Below, piece after piece: positions 10,645 to 18,911 of a DNA stretch of 64,000 bases (position 1 is its first letter; every line of letters begins with the position of its first letter). Made by a program: the position numbers and the translations under genes. Source of the DNA: Aquabacterium sp. GTDB lineage: Bacteria > Pseudomonadota > Gammaproteobacteria > Burkholderiales > Burkholderiaceae_C. Location: positions 62,001 to 126,000 of the forward strand of contig JAHFQM010000007.1 in the NCBI GenBank assembly GCA_023266355.1. Direction: 5' to 3'. The notes beneath the pieces were generated by a model. The model made no database searches and was not told where the DNA came from. It saw nothing but the letters and a program-made list of their open reading frames with translations.

Positions 10645-13630
10645 TACCGCAGAGCGTTTTGGCGTTCCTGCAGAGTCGTTCGTGGATTTCCGGGAGCGTC
10701 CGTCGGCACGTCATTTGCGGTACATGGACCTCTTGTCCGCGCCCGAAGACCCCTCCGATGGGCGGACCTCATTGGAAGGCGTGATCGAAGTTTCGGGTAA
10801 GGCCGCCTTGTACGTTGTGCGAAGCAACGTTCCGGCACAGCGAGGAGCGGATGGATCCATTGTTCAGCTCATGCGGTCGCTCGCCTGCCGCGCCGATGCA
10901 GGTTACTTGGCTGTCGTTCGGCCTGGGTCGATAACCGTTTATCTCGTTGGATTTTATGCCGAGGGTCAGGCACCCACTGTAGAGGCGGTGATCGACGGCG
11001 AGGATCCCTTGAGCGTGCGAAAGCTCCTCAATGGCGGGCGCGAACTGACGCCGCAAGAGCGGGCCAATCGACTTTGGCTCGACGACTTGCTCTTCGATCT
11101 GCTGACCAAGGCGGCTGACGGTCTGCGGGATGCGGTACCTGGATTGACCCTTCCAGATGGGGAGGTTCTGTCTCTTATTGGGCGCGCACTGTTCACGCGA
11201 TTCCTTGTAGATCGGGGAATCCTCAAGCCTCACGATATCAACAAGATCGTCGCCGGAGTCCAGCGTTCAGAGAACCTTTTTGGAACCGTCGATGCCCTCG
11301 TGGGCACTTTTGAGTGGCTCGATCGGACGTTCAACGGCGACTTGTTGGACCTCGGTACCAAGGACTATCGGGGCTATCTCTCCGACCTCGGGCAAGCGAG
11401 CGAGAAGATTTGCTCCACGTTGAGCAACATCATGGCGCGGTCAGCCGATGGGCAACTCTCGTTGGACTGGGACGGTCTACGCTTTGAGCACATCCCTGTG
11501 GACGTGCTCAGCCAGGTCTACGAGCACTTCGCGCATCGCTTCATGCCCGAGCACGCGCATGCAACCAGCATCCATTACACGCCGCGCGACATCGCGGAAC
11601 TGTTGGTCGATGGCGTGTTCGCAGCCACCCCTGCGCCCAAGCGTCACCTTGCACGGGTTCTGGATCCGGCAGCAGGCGCGGGGGTGTTCCTCGTTTTGGC
11701 GTTCCGCCGTCTCGTCTCGGAGAGATGGCAACACAGCGGACGACGTCCGCAGAGGGACGCGATCCGGAAGATCCTGACCGAGCAGCTTTGTGGCCTCGAC
11801 ATCAATCCGACTTCAGTCAAGGTGGCGGCGCTTAGTCTCTATCTGGCAGCACTGGAGTTGGACCCGCAACCGCAGCCATTGTCTGACCTTAAGTTCGAGC
11901 GCCTCTTCGATTCGACGCTTCACTGTGTCGAGGCCGACCGACTCGGTGACGCAGTCGATGCCAAGCTCGGCAGTCTGAGCGCTAGCCTGAGCACGTGGGG
12001 GCCTTTCGACATCGTGCTGGCCAACCCCCCGTGGAACAGCCTTGATGCGAAGTTCAGAAAGCAATTGGAGTCGATTGCGCCTCAAAGGCCAGCAGGTGTG
12101 GGGGACATGGATTCACTGACGGGCAAAAGCCCAGTGCCTCACCAATGGCCTGACGTGGCGTTCATGTGGCGGTCACTGCAATGGTGCCGGCCAGGCGGCG
12201 TCATTGGCATGATCGTTCACGCACGTTTACTTTTCAGCGACGAAGCCACTGAGGTGCGTGCTCGGTGGTTCTCCCTCGCGCGAGTGACAGGCGTCTTGAA
12301 TGGGATGTTTCTCCGCAAGGAGCGCCACATTTGGCCGTCCAACAGTCAACCCTTTTGTGCGGTCGTGGCTCTGAACGAGCCTCCCCAGCCCGAAGACTCG
12401 TTCTACTACCTTTCGCCTCGTCTGGAGCCGGCACTCAGCCAGAACGGTGAGTTCCGCTTGGATCCACGCTCGGCGATGGCTGTGCCGCTTAAGCTGGCTG
12501 CCCGCGAACGACATGTGTTCAAGACGCTTGCACGCGGTTCGGCGCTGGATCTTGACCTAGTCCGCAGGCTCGGGCGGGAGCCACGCATTCCCTTGTGCGA
12601 CTACTTCAAGCAGTTGAGCTTGACTCTGCGCCAAGGCTTCATTGCTGGCAAGCGGCAGTTGCAGGATGCTGATGCCCTGCGAGGACTACCCATCCTCGAA
12701 GGAGATGACAAGCCCGAGTACGCAGTTGAGGTAGCCGGCCTCGCGAAGATCGAGCAGCGATTCCCCGAGTTGAAACTGCAATGGCCACGCGATCCGATCA
12801 TCTACCGCGGACCGCACGTGCTCTTTCGGCAGGCACCCAAACTCGCGATGGCTCAGCGCGGTGCCGTCTCCACGGACGGTGACGTCGCATACAGCCGTTC
12901 GTTCTATGGCGTCCCAGTATCGCGCTGCCCGAAGGTAGTGGCAGATTTCATGTTCGTTGTCTCATATGCGGATCTCTTCCTGTATTGGACATTGATGACG
13001 AGCTCTCAGTTTGGCGTCGAACGCGAGACGTTCAATATGGCCGACATCGAGGACTTTCCCGTCCCGCCGATGACCGCCCTGGTTGGTGAGATAGCGAAGA
13101 AGATATCTGATGTGGCCGAACGCATTCGTGTGGGAGGCGCACCTTGGCAACAGGTGAACCGACTGACGGCAGAGGTCTACGGGCTCTCGACCTTCGACCA
13201 GCAGTTGATAGAAGATGTCATCGCTCATGAAGCACCGTATCCGAAGACGCTTGCCGCCGGGCTCCGTGAAGTGTCGCGCAATGGCGAGGTTGTACAAGCC
13301 TTCGCGCAGGTGCTCGTGTCAACGCTTGCCGAACTCGATGAGCTATCTTTGAGCGCTCAGCCGCATTCCGTTGGCGACGATGATGGGCCGTGGCAATTCC
13401 TTCGCATGGGCGTTGACCTTCAACGCACGCCCGATTTGGCGCTCGTGCAGCGGCTTTTGAAGCTTGTTCGCGAGCCGTTGCAAGCCTCGGAGATTCGACT
13501 GCAACTGGGAGATCAGGATTGGTTGATTGGCCGTATTCGCCACGCCAGGTATTGGACGCGCAGCCAAGCCCGTCTGCTCGCGCTTGACCTGATTGATGAC
13601 GGCCTGCTGACTCGACCGTTCTTACACTGA
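10625..13630 (+). CDS. Adenine-specific DNA methyltransferase, Eco57I/type IIG-like, 1001 aa
   Basis: Large N6-adenine methyltransferase. Residues 1-180 form an alpha/beta region like the N-terminus of type I/II restriction enzymes (GVIEVSGKAALYVVRS, YLAVVRPGSITVYLV). A helical segment follows, then the SAM motif RVLDPAAGAGVFLVLAF near residue 342 and the catalytic FDIVLANPPWN (N-P-P-W) near 463. The C-terminal part (600-1001) would hold target recognition. The start is GTG at 10625, overlapping the regulator. I see no clear PD-(D/E)XK site in the N-terminal domain, so cutting may rely on the next gene, 12 bp downstream. A phage-defence methylase of BREX/DISARM type is an alternative, but no partners of those systems are present. 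Confidence 0.8.
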   Translation: MAAAQVNTAERFGVPAESFVDFRERPSARHLRYMDLLSAPEDPSDGRTSLEGVIEVSGKAALYVVRSNVPAQRGADGSIVQLMRSLACRADAGYLAVVRPGSITVYLVGFYAEGQAPTVEAVIDGEDPLSVRKLLNGGRELTPQERANRLWLDDLLFDLLTKAADGLRDAVPGLTLPDGEVLSLIGRALFTRFLVDRGILKPHDINKIVAGVQRSENLFGTVDALVGTFEWLDRTFNGDLLDLGTKDYRGYLSDLGQASEKICSTLSNIMARSADGQLSLDWDGLRFEHIPVDVLSQVYEHFAHRFMPEHAHATSIHYTPRDIAELLVDGVFAATPAPKRHLARVLDPAAGAGVFLVLAFRRLVSERWQHSGRRPQRDAIRKILTEQLCGLDINPTSVKVAALSLYLAALELDPQPQPLSDLKFERLFDSTLHCVEADRLGDAVDAKLGSLSASLSTWGPFDIVLANPPWNSLDAKFRKQLESIAPQRPAGVGDMDSLTGKSPVPHQWPDVAFMWRSLQWCRPGGVIGMIVHARLLFSDEATEVRARWFSLARVTGVLNGMFLRKERHIWPSNSQPFCAVVALNEPPQPEDSFYYLSPRLEPALSQNGEFRLDPRSAMAVPLKLAARERHVFKTLARGSALDLDLVRRLGREPRIPLCDYFKQLSLTLRQGFIAGKRQLQDADALRGLPILEGDDKPEYAVEVAGLAKIEQRFPELKLQWPRDPIIYRGPHVLFRQAPKLAMAQRGAVSTDGDVAYSRSFYGVPVSRCPKVVADFMFVVSYADLFLYWTLMTSSQFGVERETFNMADIEDFPVPPMTALVGEIAKKISDVAERIRVGGAPWQQVNRLTAEVYGLSTFDQQLIEDVIAHEAPYPKTLAAGLREVSRNGEVVQAFAQVLVSTLAELDELSLSAQPHSVGDDDGPWQFLRMGVDLQRTPDLALVQRLLKLVREPLQASEIRLQLGDQDWLIGRIRHARYWTRSQARLLALDLIDDGLLTRPFLH

Positions 13631-13642
13631 GGTCGCCGTTTA

Positions 13643-14371
13643 ATGTTTCTCAATCTCGGCACTGCGCCACACGGTCCTCCGCCTCCGTTCAGTGCTTGGT
13701 CGAGGAAGCAAGTACAGACCGTCGAACGTGCGATCGTGCGAGCTTGGTCGCAGATCACGGAGGATCCCCACTGTCAGGCGGTGCTCAGCGGGGGAACGGA
13801 GCCGCAGATCACCGCGATGCTTCAAGATGCCCTGTGCGAGTTGCTGAACTCCGGGCAACTTGCTGGCTTCAGTACCGCCACTTACCTGTGCCCAATTCGA
13901 GGGCAAGAGCTCGACGACCACACGGGTAAGCTCCTGGAAAAGAGACCGGATCTCACCTTTCCTCGCCTGTCCTCGCGACCGGCCAGTAATCACAACGCTT
14001 TGTTCTTCGAGTGCAAGATTATCGGACGCGGTCGTACATTGGATGATTACGTGCGGAACGGTGTCCGTCGCTTTGAGGAGGGCATCTATGCTTGGGCCAT
14101 GCCGCACGCGGGCATGCTGGCCTATGTCATCAGCGCTGAAGCAGCCGATCCGTGCAGCTCACTGGGAGCAACTTGGAGTACCGACCCCGGCCCCGCTGCG
14201 CCATATGCACCCATTGAGCCTATCAGCGGCGAGGGAGGTATTCCCGCGATTGCGCTGTCGCGACACGCTCGCACCTTTACCCTACGTAATGGCGAAGCGC
14301 CAGGCCAGATCCTGCTTCGCCATCTGTGGCTGCACTTTCCCCTCGACGAAGATAGCAGAGCTAGTCGATGA
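13643..14371 (+). CDS. PD-(D/E)XK-like nuclease, partner of the methyltransferase
   Basis: 242-aa protein starting 12 bp after the methyltransferase. It contains KRPDLTF near residue 100 and ALFFECKII near 120, the spacing and hydrophobic setting of a PD-(D/E)XK nuclease active site (Asp, then Glu-x-Lys). An upstream helix with a conserved-looking glutamate (TEPQITAMLQDALCELL) would complete the fold. I infer that it is the cutting subunit of a two-gene restriction-like module. It has no TRD-like region of its own. It is the last gene of the element before its right end. Confidence 0.6.
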   Translation: MFLNLGTAPHGPPPPFSAWSRKQVQTVERAIVRAWSQITEDPHCQAVLSGGTEPQITAMLQDALCELLNSGQLAGFSTATYLCPIRGQELDDHTGKLLEKRPDLTFPRLSSRPASNHNALFFECKIIGRGRTLDDYVRNGVRRFEEGIYAWAMPHAGMLAYVISAEAADPCSSLGATWSTDPGPAAPYAPIEPISGEGGIPAIALSRHARTFTLRNGEAPGQILLRHLWLHFPLDEDSRASR

Positions 14372-14680
14372 GCGACTGGCGATCAATGGCGTGAGGTCAG
14401 CTAAGGCAGTTGAATGATCAGACACGCTGCGTAACGGGCACTCACTAGCCCAGGGCTGCTTTTTTCCGAGCAAGGGAGGAGCCCACATTTTAGCCAGTGC
14501 GAACAGGGCAAGCAGACTTGAATGTTCTGAATCATATCCAAATGGGTGGTTCGCAGCTTCCACAGCACAGCAAACCATCTCGGCTCACTACGACGTCGGG
14601 AGCAACACCATAGTAAAATGACGTATTAGTCGGTAGTACACCATCAGCGCGGCCCATGCTGGAACTGCGTATGTAGGATC
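14372..14680. other. Non-coding stretch with a possible terminator
   Basis: About 310 bp without a supported gene between the nuclease and the repeats of the right end. GGGC (14436-14439) can pair with GCCC (14448-14451), and a run of six T follows at 14460-14465, a weak candidate terminator for the module. Confidence 0.4.
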
Positions 14681-14787
14681 TTCGCAAGTATCTGAGAAAG
14701 GTGGCATGTGGTGTTCTCGTTGAAGTTGCGAAAGTCATTGATCTGCGAGCCATGCGCTTCGCAGATTCATTGAGAACCTACAAAGTT
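14681..14787. repeat. Right end of inserted element: end-motif repeats, terminal inverted repeat, target duplication
   Basis: Three clear copies of the end motif: minus strand at 14681-14698, plus strand TTCTCGTTGAAGTTGCGAA at 14714-14732, and minus strand at 14758-14776 within the terminal repeat. A partial fourth copy is near 14735-14748. The element ends ...ACA at 14782 and is followed by AAGTT (14783-14787), the right copy of the target duplication. Left and right ends carry different numbers and orientations of sites, as in Tn7-type elements. Confidence 0.88.
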
Positions 14788-14897
14788 CTGTCTGAGTTGA
14801 TGCCTGGTACTTAAGAGGCCTGTTCGAGTTTGTTTCGCAAGCGATTGCGAGAGAGCTTGAACAGGCTTCTTGCATTGGAATGCTGTGGGTTGAACAC

Positions 14898-17189
14898 ATG
14901 AAAAATCACGAGGCACTCAAACAACAAGGCGATGTCATCTGGAACATCGCCAATCTCTTGCGAGGCCCTTATCGCCCGCCGCAATACCGCCGCGTGATGA
15001 TTCCATTGACCGTATTGCGCCGCCTTGACTGCGTGCTGGAGGCCACCAAAGCCGACGTGATCAAGCTTCACAAGAAGCTGAAGGCCGATGGCAAATACGA
15101 GCCAGAAGCCATCGAAAAGCTGATCAACAACAAGTTCAAGCTCACCTTCCACAACACCAGCGACTTCACGTTTCAAAAGCTGCTGGGCGATGCTGACAAA
15201 CTGGCCGCCAACTTGAACCACTACATCGCAGGCTTCTCGTCCAAGGCCCGCAAGATCATCGAGAAGTTCAAGTTCGACGAAGAGATCGAAAAGCTCGATG
15301 AGGCCAACCGCCTTTTTGAAGTGATCAAGGAAGTCGCTGCGGTTGATCTGCACCCCGACCGCATCTCGAATATCGAGATGGGCTACCTCTTCGAAGACCT
15401 GGTCAGGCGCTTCAACGAACAGGCCAACGAGGAGGCAGGCGATCACTTCACGCCGCGCGAGGTCATCAAACTGATGGTGAGCATTTTGTTCACCCATGAC
15501 GATCTGGTCTACCGCGAGAGCAAGGTCATCCGGATTTATGACCCCACCTGCGGCACAGGCGGCATGTTGTCGGAATCAGAAAAGCTGATTGCCGATCCTG
15601 ACAGCGGCCTCAACCCCAGCGCCAAGGTCAAGCTGTTTGGCCAGGAATACAACCCCGAGTCGTTTGCCATTTGCGGCTCGGACTTGATGATCAAAGGCGA
15701 GGACACCTCGTTCATCGTGTTTGGCAACACCCTGGGCACGGGCAAGTCCAAGGAAGGCTTTGTGGATGGCGACGGCCACCCCAATGAGCGCTTTCACTAC
15801 ATGCTGGCCAACCCACCCTTCGGCGTGGAATGGAAGCCTGAGAAAGACAACGTCACCAAAGAGCACAACGAGTTTGGTGAGCGTGGGCGCTTTGGCCCTG
15901 GCTTGCCCCGCATCAACGATGGCGCCTTGCTGTTCTTGCTGCACATGATCTCGAAGATGGAGCCCGCGCCATCTGACGGTGGCGAGGGTGCGCGCATCGC
16001 CGTGGTGTTCAACGGCTCGCCCTTGTTCACGGGCGATGCAGGCAGCGGCGAGAGCAACATCCGCCGCTGGATCATCGAACACGACATGCTGGAAGCGGTG
16101 ATCGGCTTGCCCGACCAGTTGTTCTACAACACGGGCATCTCCACCTATGTGTGGATTGTGACCAACCGCAAACCGCCTGAGCGTGCGGGCAAGGTGCAAC
16201 TGATCAATGGCGCCGAGTTTGCACGCAAGATGAAGAAGAGCCTGGGTGACAAACGCAAACGTGTGGGCGATGGCACCGATGGCAGCAACAACACGCCCGA
16301 TGGTTCACCCAACCACATTGCCACACTGACACGGCTGTACGCCGATTTCAAGCACGACGTGCGCATGAGCCTGGGCGATATCCAGTCCAACATCGACACC
16401 AAGCGCGACCAGACCAAATCGCTGTTTGTCAGCAAGGTGTTCGACAACCAAGACTTTGGCTATTTGAAGATCACGGTGGAGCGCCCCCTGCGCTTGAACT
16501 TTGCCGTAACTGACGAGCGCATTGCGCGTGTGCAGCGCACAGGCGCTTTCGAGAACCTGGCCATCTCGCGCAAGCGCAAGAACAAAGCCAAGATTGAAGA
16601 AGAGATCCTGGTAGGCCAGGCCGCGCAAACCGCCATCTTGACGGTGCTGGGGAGTCTCAAGCCAGCCTTTGCCAAGGGTGAGCTGGCGATGGACCGTGCC
16701 GCGTTTGATGCGCAACTGAGCGATGCCTTCAAGGCCGCTGACATCAGCCTGGACACGGCCCTCAAAGCCGCCTTGCTGGCCCCCGGAGCTTTGGGCGAGA
16801 AAGATCCCAAGGCCGAGGTGTGCTGGAACAAGAAGGGCGAGTCCGAGCCCGATCCGGATCTGCGCGATACCGAAAACGTGCCCCTGCCGCCCGGCATTGC
16901 CCTGCCATTGCCCCTGGCCTACGAGAACAAAAAGAAGAAGGGCAAGCTGGACCTGGAGCCTTTGCTGGCCTTGGTTCAAGAGCACTGCGAGGCCTACCTG
17001 AAGGCCGAGGTGCTGCCCTACCGGCATGACGCTTGGATCGATCACAGCAAAACCAAGGTGGGGTATGAGATCCCGTTCAATCGGCACTTCTACGAGTACG
17101 AGCCGCCCCGCCCGCTGGAGGCCATTGAGCACGACATTGAGAGCCTGGAGCGCGACATCATCGCCATGCTCAAGCAGGTGACGGCATGA
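14898..17189 (+). CDS. hsdM: Type I restriction-modification system methyltransferase subunit
   Basis: About 763 aa. The N-terminal helical HsdM domain (MKNHEALKQQGDVIWNIANLLRG) is followed by the SAM site YDPTCGTGGML near residue 213 and the catalytic ANPPFGVEW near 303. The long C-terminal part (about 480-763) is typical of the larger HsdM subfamily. The start at 14898 gives the usual HsdM N-terminus; the frame extends to ATG 14880. No defect is visible. Its partners rhuM/hsdS and hsdR downstream are broken, so it can methylate only if the truncated specificity protein still works or another S subunit exists. Confidence 0.93.
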   Translation: MKNHEALKQQGDVIWNIANLLRGPYRPPQYRRVMIPLTVLRRLDCVLEATKADVIKLHKKLKADGKYEPEAIEKLINNKFKLTFHNTSDFTFQKLLGDADKLAANLNHYIAGFSSKARKIIEKFKFDEEIEKLDEANRLFEVIKEVAAVDLHPDRISNIEMGYLFEDLVRRFNEQANEEAGDHFTPREVIKLMVSILFTHDDLVYRESKVIRIYDPTCGTGGMLSESEKLIADPDSGLNPSAKVKLFGQEYNPESFAICGSDLMIKGEDTSFIVFGNTLGTGKSKEGFVDGDGHPNERFHYMLANPPFGVEWKPEKDNVTKEHNEFGERGRFGPGLPRINDGALLFLLHMISKMEPAPSDGGEGARIAVVFNGSPLFTGDAGSGESNIRRWIIEHDMLEAVIGLPDQLFYNTGISTYVWIVTNRKPPERAGKVQLINGAEFARKMKKSLGDKRKRVGDGTDGSNNTPDGSPNHIATLTRLYADFKHDVRMSLGDIQSNIDTKRDQTKSLFVSKVFDNQDFGYLKITVERPLRLNFAVTDERIARVQRTGAFENLAISRKRKNKAKIEEEILVGQAAQTAILTVLGSLKPAFAKGELAMDRAAFDAQLSDAFKAADISLDTALKAALLAPGALGEKDPKAEVCWNKKGESEPDPDLRDTENVPLPPGIALPLPLAYENKKKKGKLDLEPLLALVQEHCEAYLKAEVLPYRHDAWIDHSKTKVGYEIPFNRHFYEYEPPRPLEAIEHDIESLERDIIAMLKQVTA

Positions 17190-18196
17190 GCGAGCTGCTC
17201 ATCTACCAGACCGAAGATGGCCTGGCCCGCGTGCAGTTTCGGGCCGTGGATGGCAGCCTGTGGCTGACCCAACTGGAGATCGCCGAGCTGTTTGGCGGCA
17301 CCGTGGCCAACGTCAACATCCACATCCGCAACGTGCTCAAGGAAGGCGAATTGCAGGCCGATTCAGTTATTAAGCAAGACTTAATAGCTGCCGCCGATGG
17401 CAAGCGCTACCGCACCAAGCTGTACCGGCTGGACATGATCCTGGCGGTGGGCTTTCGTGTGCGCTCACCCCGTGGCACGCAGTTCCGGCAATGGGCCACG
17501 GCGCACCTGGCCGAATACCTGGTCAAAGGCTTCGTCATGGACGACGAACGCCTCAAGAACCCCAGCGGCTGGGACTACTTTGACGAGCTGCTGGCCCGCA
17601 TCCGAGAGATCCGTGCCTCTGAAAAGCGCTTCTACCAAAAGGTGCGCGACCTGTTCGCGCTCAGTGCCGATTACCAGGCCAGCGATGCCGCCGCACACCT
17701 CTTCTTTGCCGAGGCGCAAAACAAGCTGCTGTTTGCGGTGACGCACAAAACAGCCGCCGAGCTGATCGTGGCCCGCGCCAATGCCGATGCGCCCAACATG
17801 GCGCTGAACACCTGGGATGGGCAAGAGCTTCCAGTATTTGGCGAGTTGGGGCAGGGCCGCGTATGCGGGGTATCTGATCCGGTGTCGACTGGATCAAGAA
17901 CAGGTGAGCCCTCGTTTCGTCAATTACTACTTTCAAACTGCGTGCTATTGGGCTTGTATTCGTTCAACGCTGATCCAATCAACCATCGAAAACTTCAGTG
18001 CAGAAAAGTACAAGGAGCTTGCGGTTCCATTGCCAGCGCTGCCGGAGCAAGAACACATTGCCTCCTTCCTGGATTGGAAGACCGCACAGATCGACACGCT
18101 GATCGCCAAGAAGCAAGCCCTCATCGAGAAGCTGACAGAAGAGCGACTTGCGATCATTACCCTGGCAGTGACCACAGGCCTGGATCATGGGGATAA
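17186..18196 (+). pseudogene. rhuM: RhuM-family protein, 3'-truncated and run on out of frame into hsdS
   Basis: The start overlaps the hsdM stop (ATGA). Residues 1 to about 210 are typical RhuM: LIYQTEDGLARVQFRAVDGS, WLTQLEIAELF, KLYRLDMILAVGFRVRS, RGTQFRQWATAHL. RhuM proteins (about 330-350 aa, function unsettled, common inside type I R-M operons) should continue with the GLTSW..K-type tail. Here the homology ends near 17822, and the remaining frame to 18196 is hsdS read out of frame. This marks a deletion junction joining rhuM to the inside of hsdS. Confidence 0.85.
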
Positions 18197-18893
18197 GCCA
18201 ACCAAAGCAACGAAGTTAGCAAGCGCGGCAAGAATTCCTGAACATTGGCAGGTGCTCAGAATGTCTCGCGCCATCCTTCGCATCGAACAAGGGTGGAGTC
18301 CATCTTGTGAGGACCGCTCAGCATCCGAGGCCGAATGGGGTGTTTTGAAATCTGGATGCGTGAACGGTGGCGTTTTTCGGGAATCGGAGCATAAAGCACT
18401 GCCTGGAGAACTCTCACCAATGACTGAGCTTGAAGTAAGGACTGGCGATATCTTGATGTGTCGAGCGAGTGGGTCTATCCACCTTATTGGATCGGTTGCC
18501 AAGATTGGGCCATGTCGTGCTCAGCTGATGTTCTCTGACAAGACGTATCGCATCACCATTGATGAGCAGCAGCTGAATAGTGACTTCTTTGTCCTGATGA
18601 TGCAGGCCAAGGTGATGAGAGATCAAATCGAGCTGTCTGTGAGTGGTGCTGATGGCCTTGCCAATAACATTCCGCAATCGTCTGTTCGCGCTTACCACTT
18701 CATTTGCCCGCCCCTTAAAGAGCAAGTGACGATAGTGAGCTACTTGGCAGGCAAGGTGCAAAAACTTGCTGCGGGTGTGACTCAAATCACTGCGGCGATC
18801 ATGAAGCTTCAAGAATACCGCACCGCCCTCATCACCGCCGCCGTCACAGGCCAGATCGATGTGCGTCACATCTCTATCCCCGAACCAGCCTGA
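17817..18893 (+). pseudogene. hsdS: Type I specificity subunit, 5'-truncated (one target recognition domain left)
   Basis: The frame opens near 17817 and encodes 358 aa. It starts in the tail of the first target recognition domain (ASWGRAAYAGYLIRCRLD), then the central conserved region (LPALPEQEHIASFLDWKTAQIDTLIAKKQALIEKLTEER), a full second recognition domain, and the distal conserved region (LKEQVTIVSYLAGKVQ). Full HsdS proteins are 400-450 aa with two recognition domains. The missing part is what was lost in the fusion to rhuM. Half-size S proteins can dimerise in some systems, so residual function is possible but unproven. ATG 17817 has no good ribosome site. Confidence 0.85.
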
Positions 18894-18911
18894 ACGTTGG
18901 CCAGCACCAGC

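Larger units (their letters stand above)
7658..14782. mobile_element. Non-autonomous Tn7/Tn5053-type element carrying a defence-like cargo, inserted at the gyrB stop
   Basis: 7125-bp element bounded by perfect inverted ends starting TGT and ending ACA, extra copies of the end motif at both ends, and a 5-bp direct duplication AAGTT outside. TGT...ACA ends, multiple internal binding sites and 5-bp duplications are the hallmarks of Tn7-like and Tn5053/Tn402-like elements using a TnsB/TniA (DDE) transposase. No transposase, tnsC/tniB, tniQ or resolvase gene is visible inside, so it must have been mobilised in trans or lost its transposition genes. Cargo: decayed defence-type genes (7998-9987) and an intact regulator-methyltransferase-nuclease module (10147-14371). 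Codon use and GC are visibly less extreme than in the flanking chromosome. Confidence 0.85.

Noticed and set aside
7658..14782. A transposase, integrase or TniQ gene inside the element
   Set aside because: Looked for DDE, tyrosine- and serine-recombinase patterns and AAA partners in all frames; none found. The IDSPNQQ ATPase piece is SMC-like, not TnsC.
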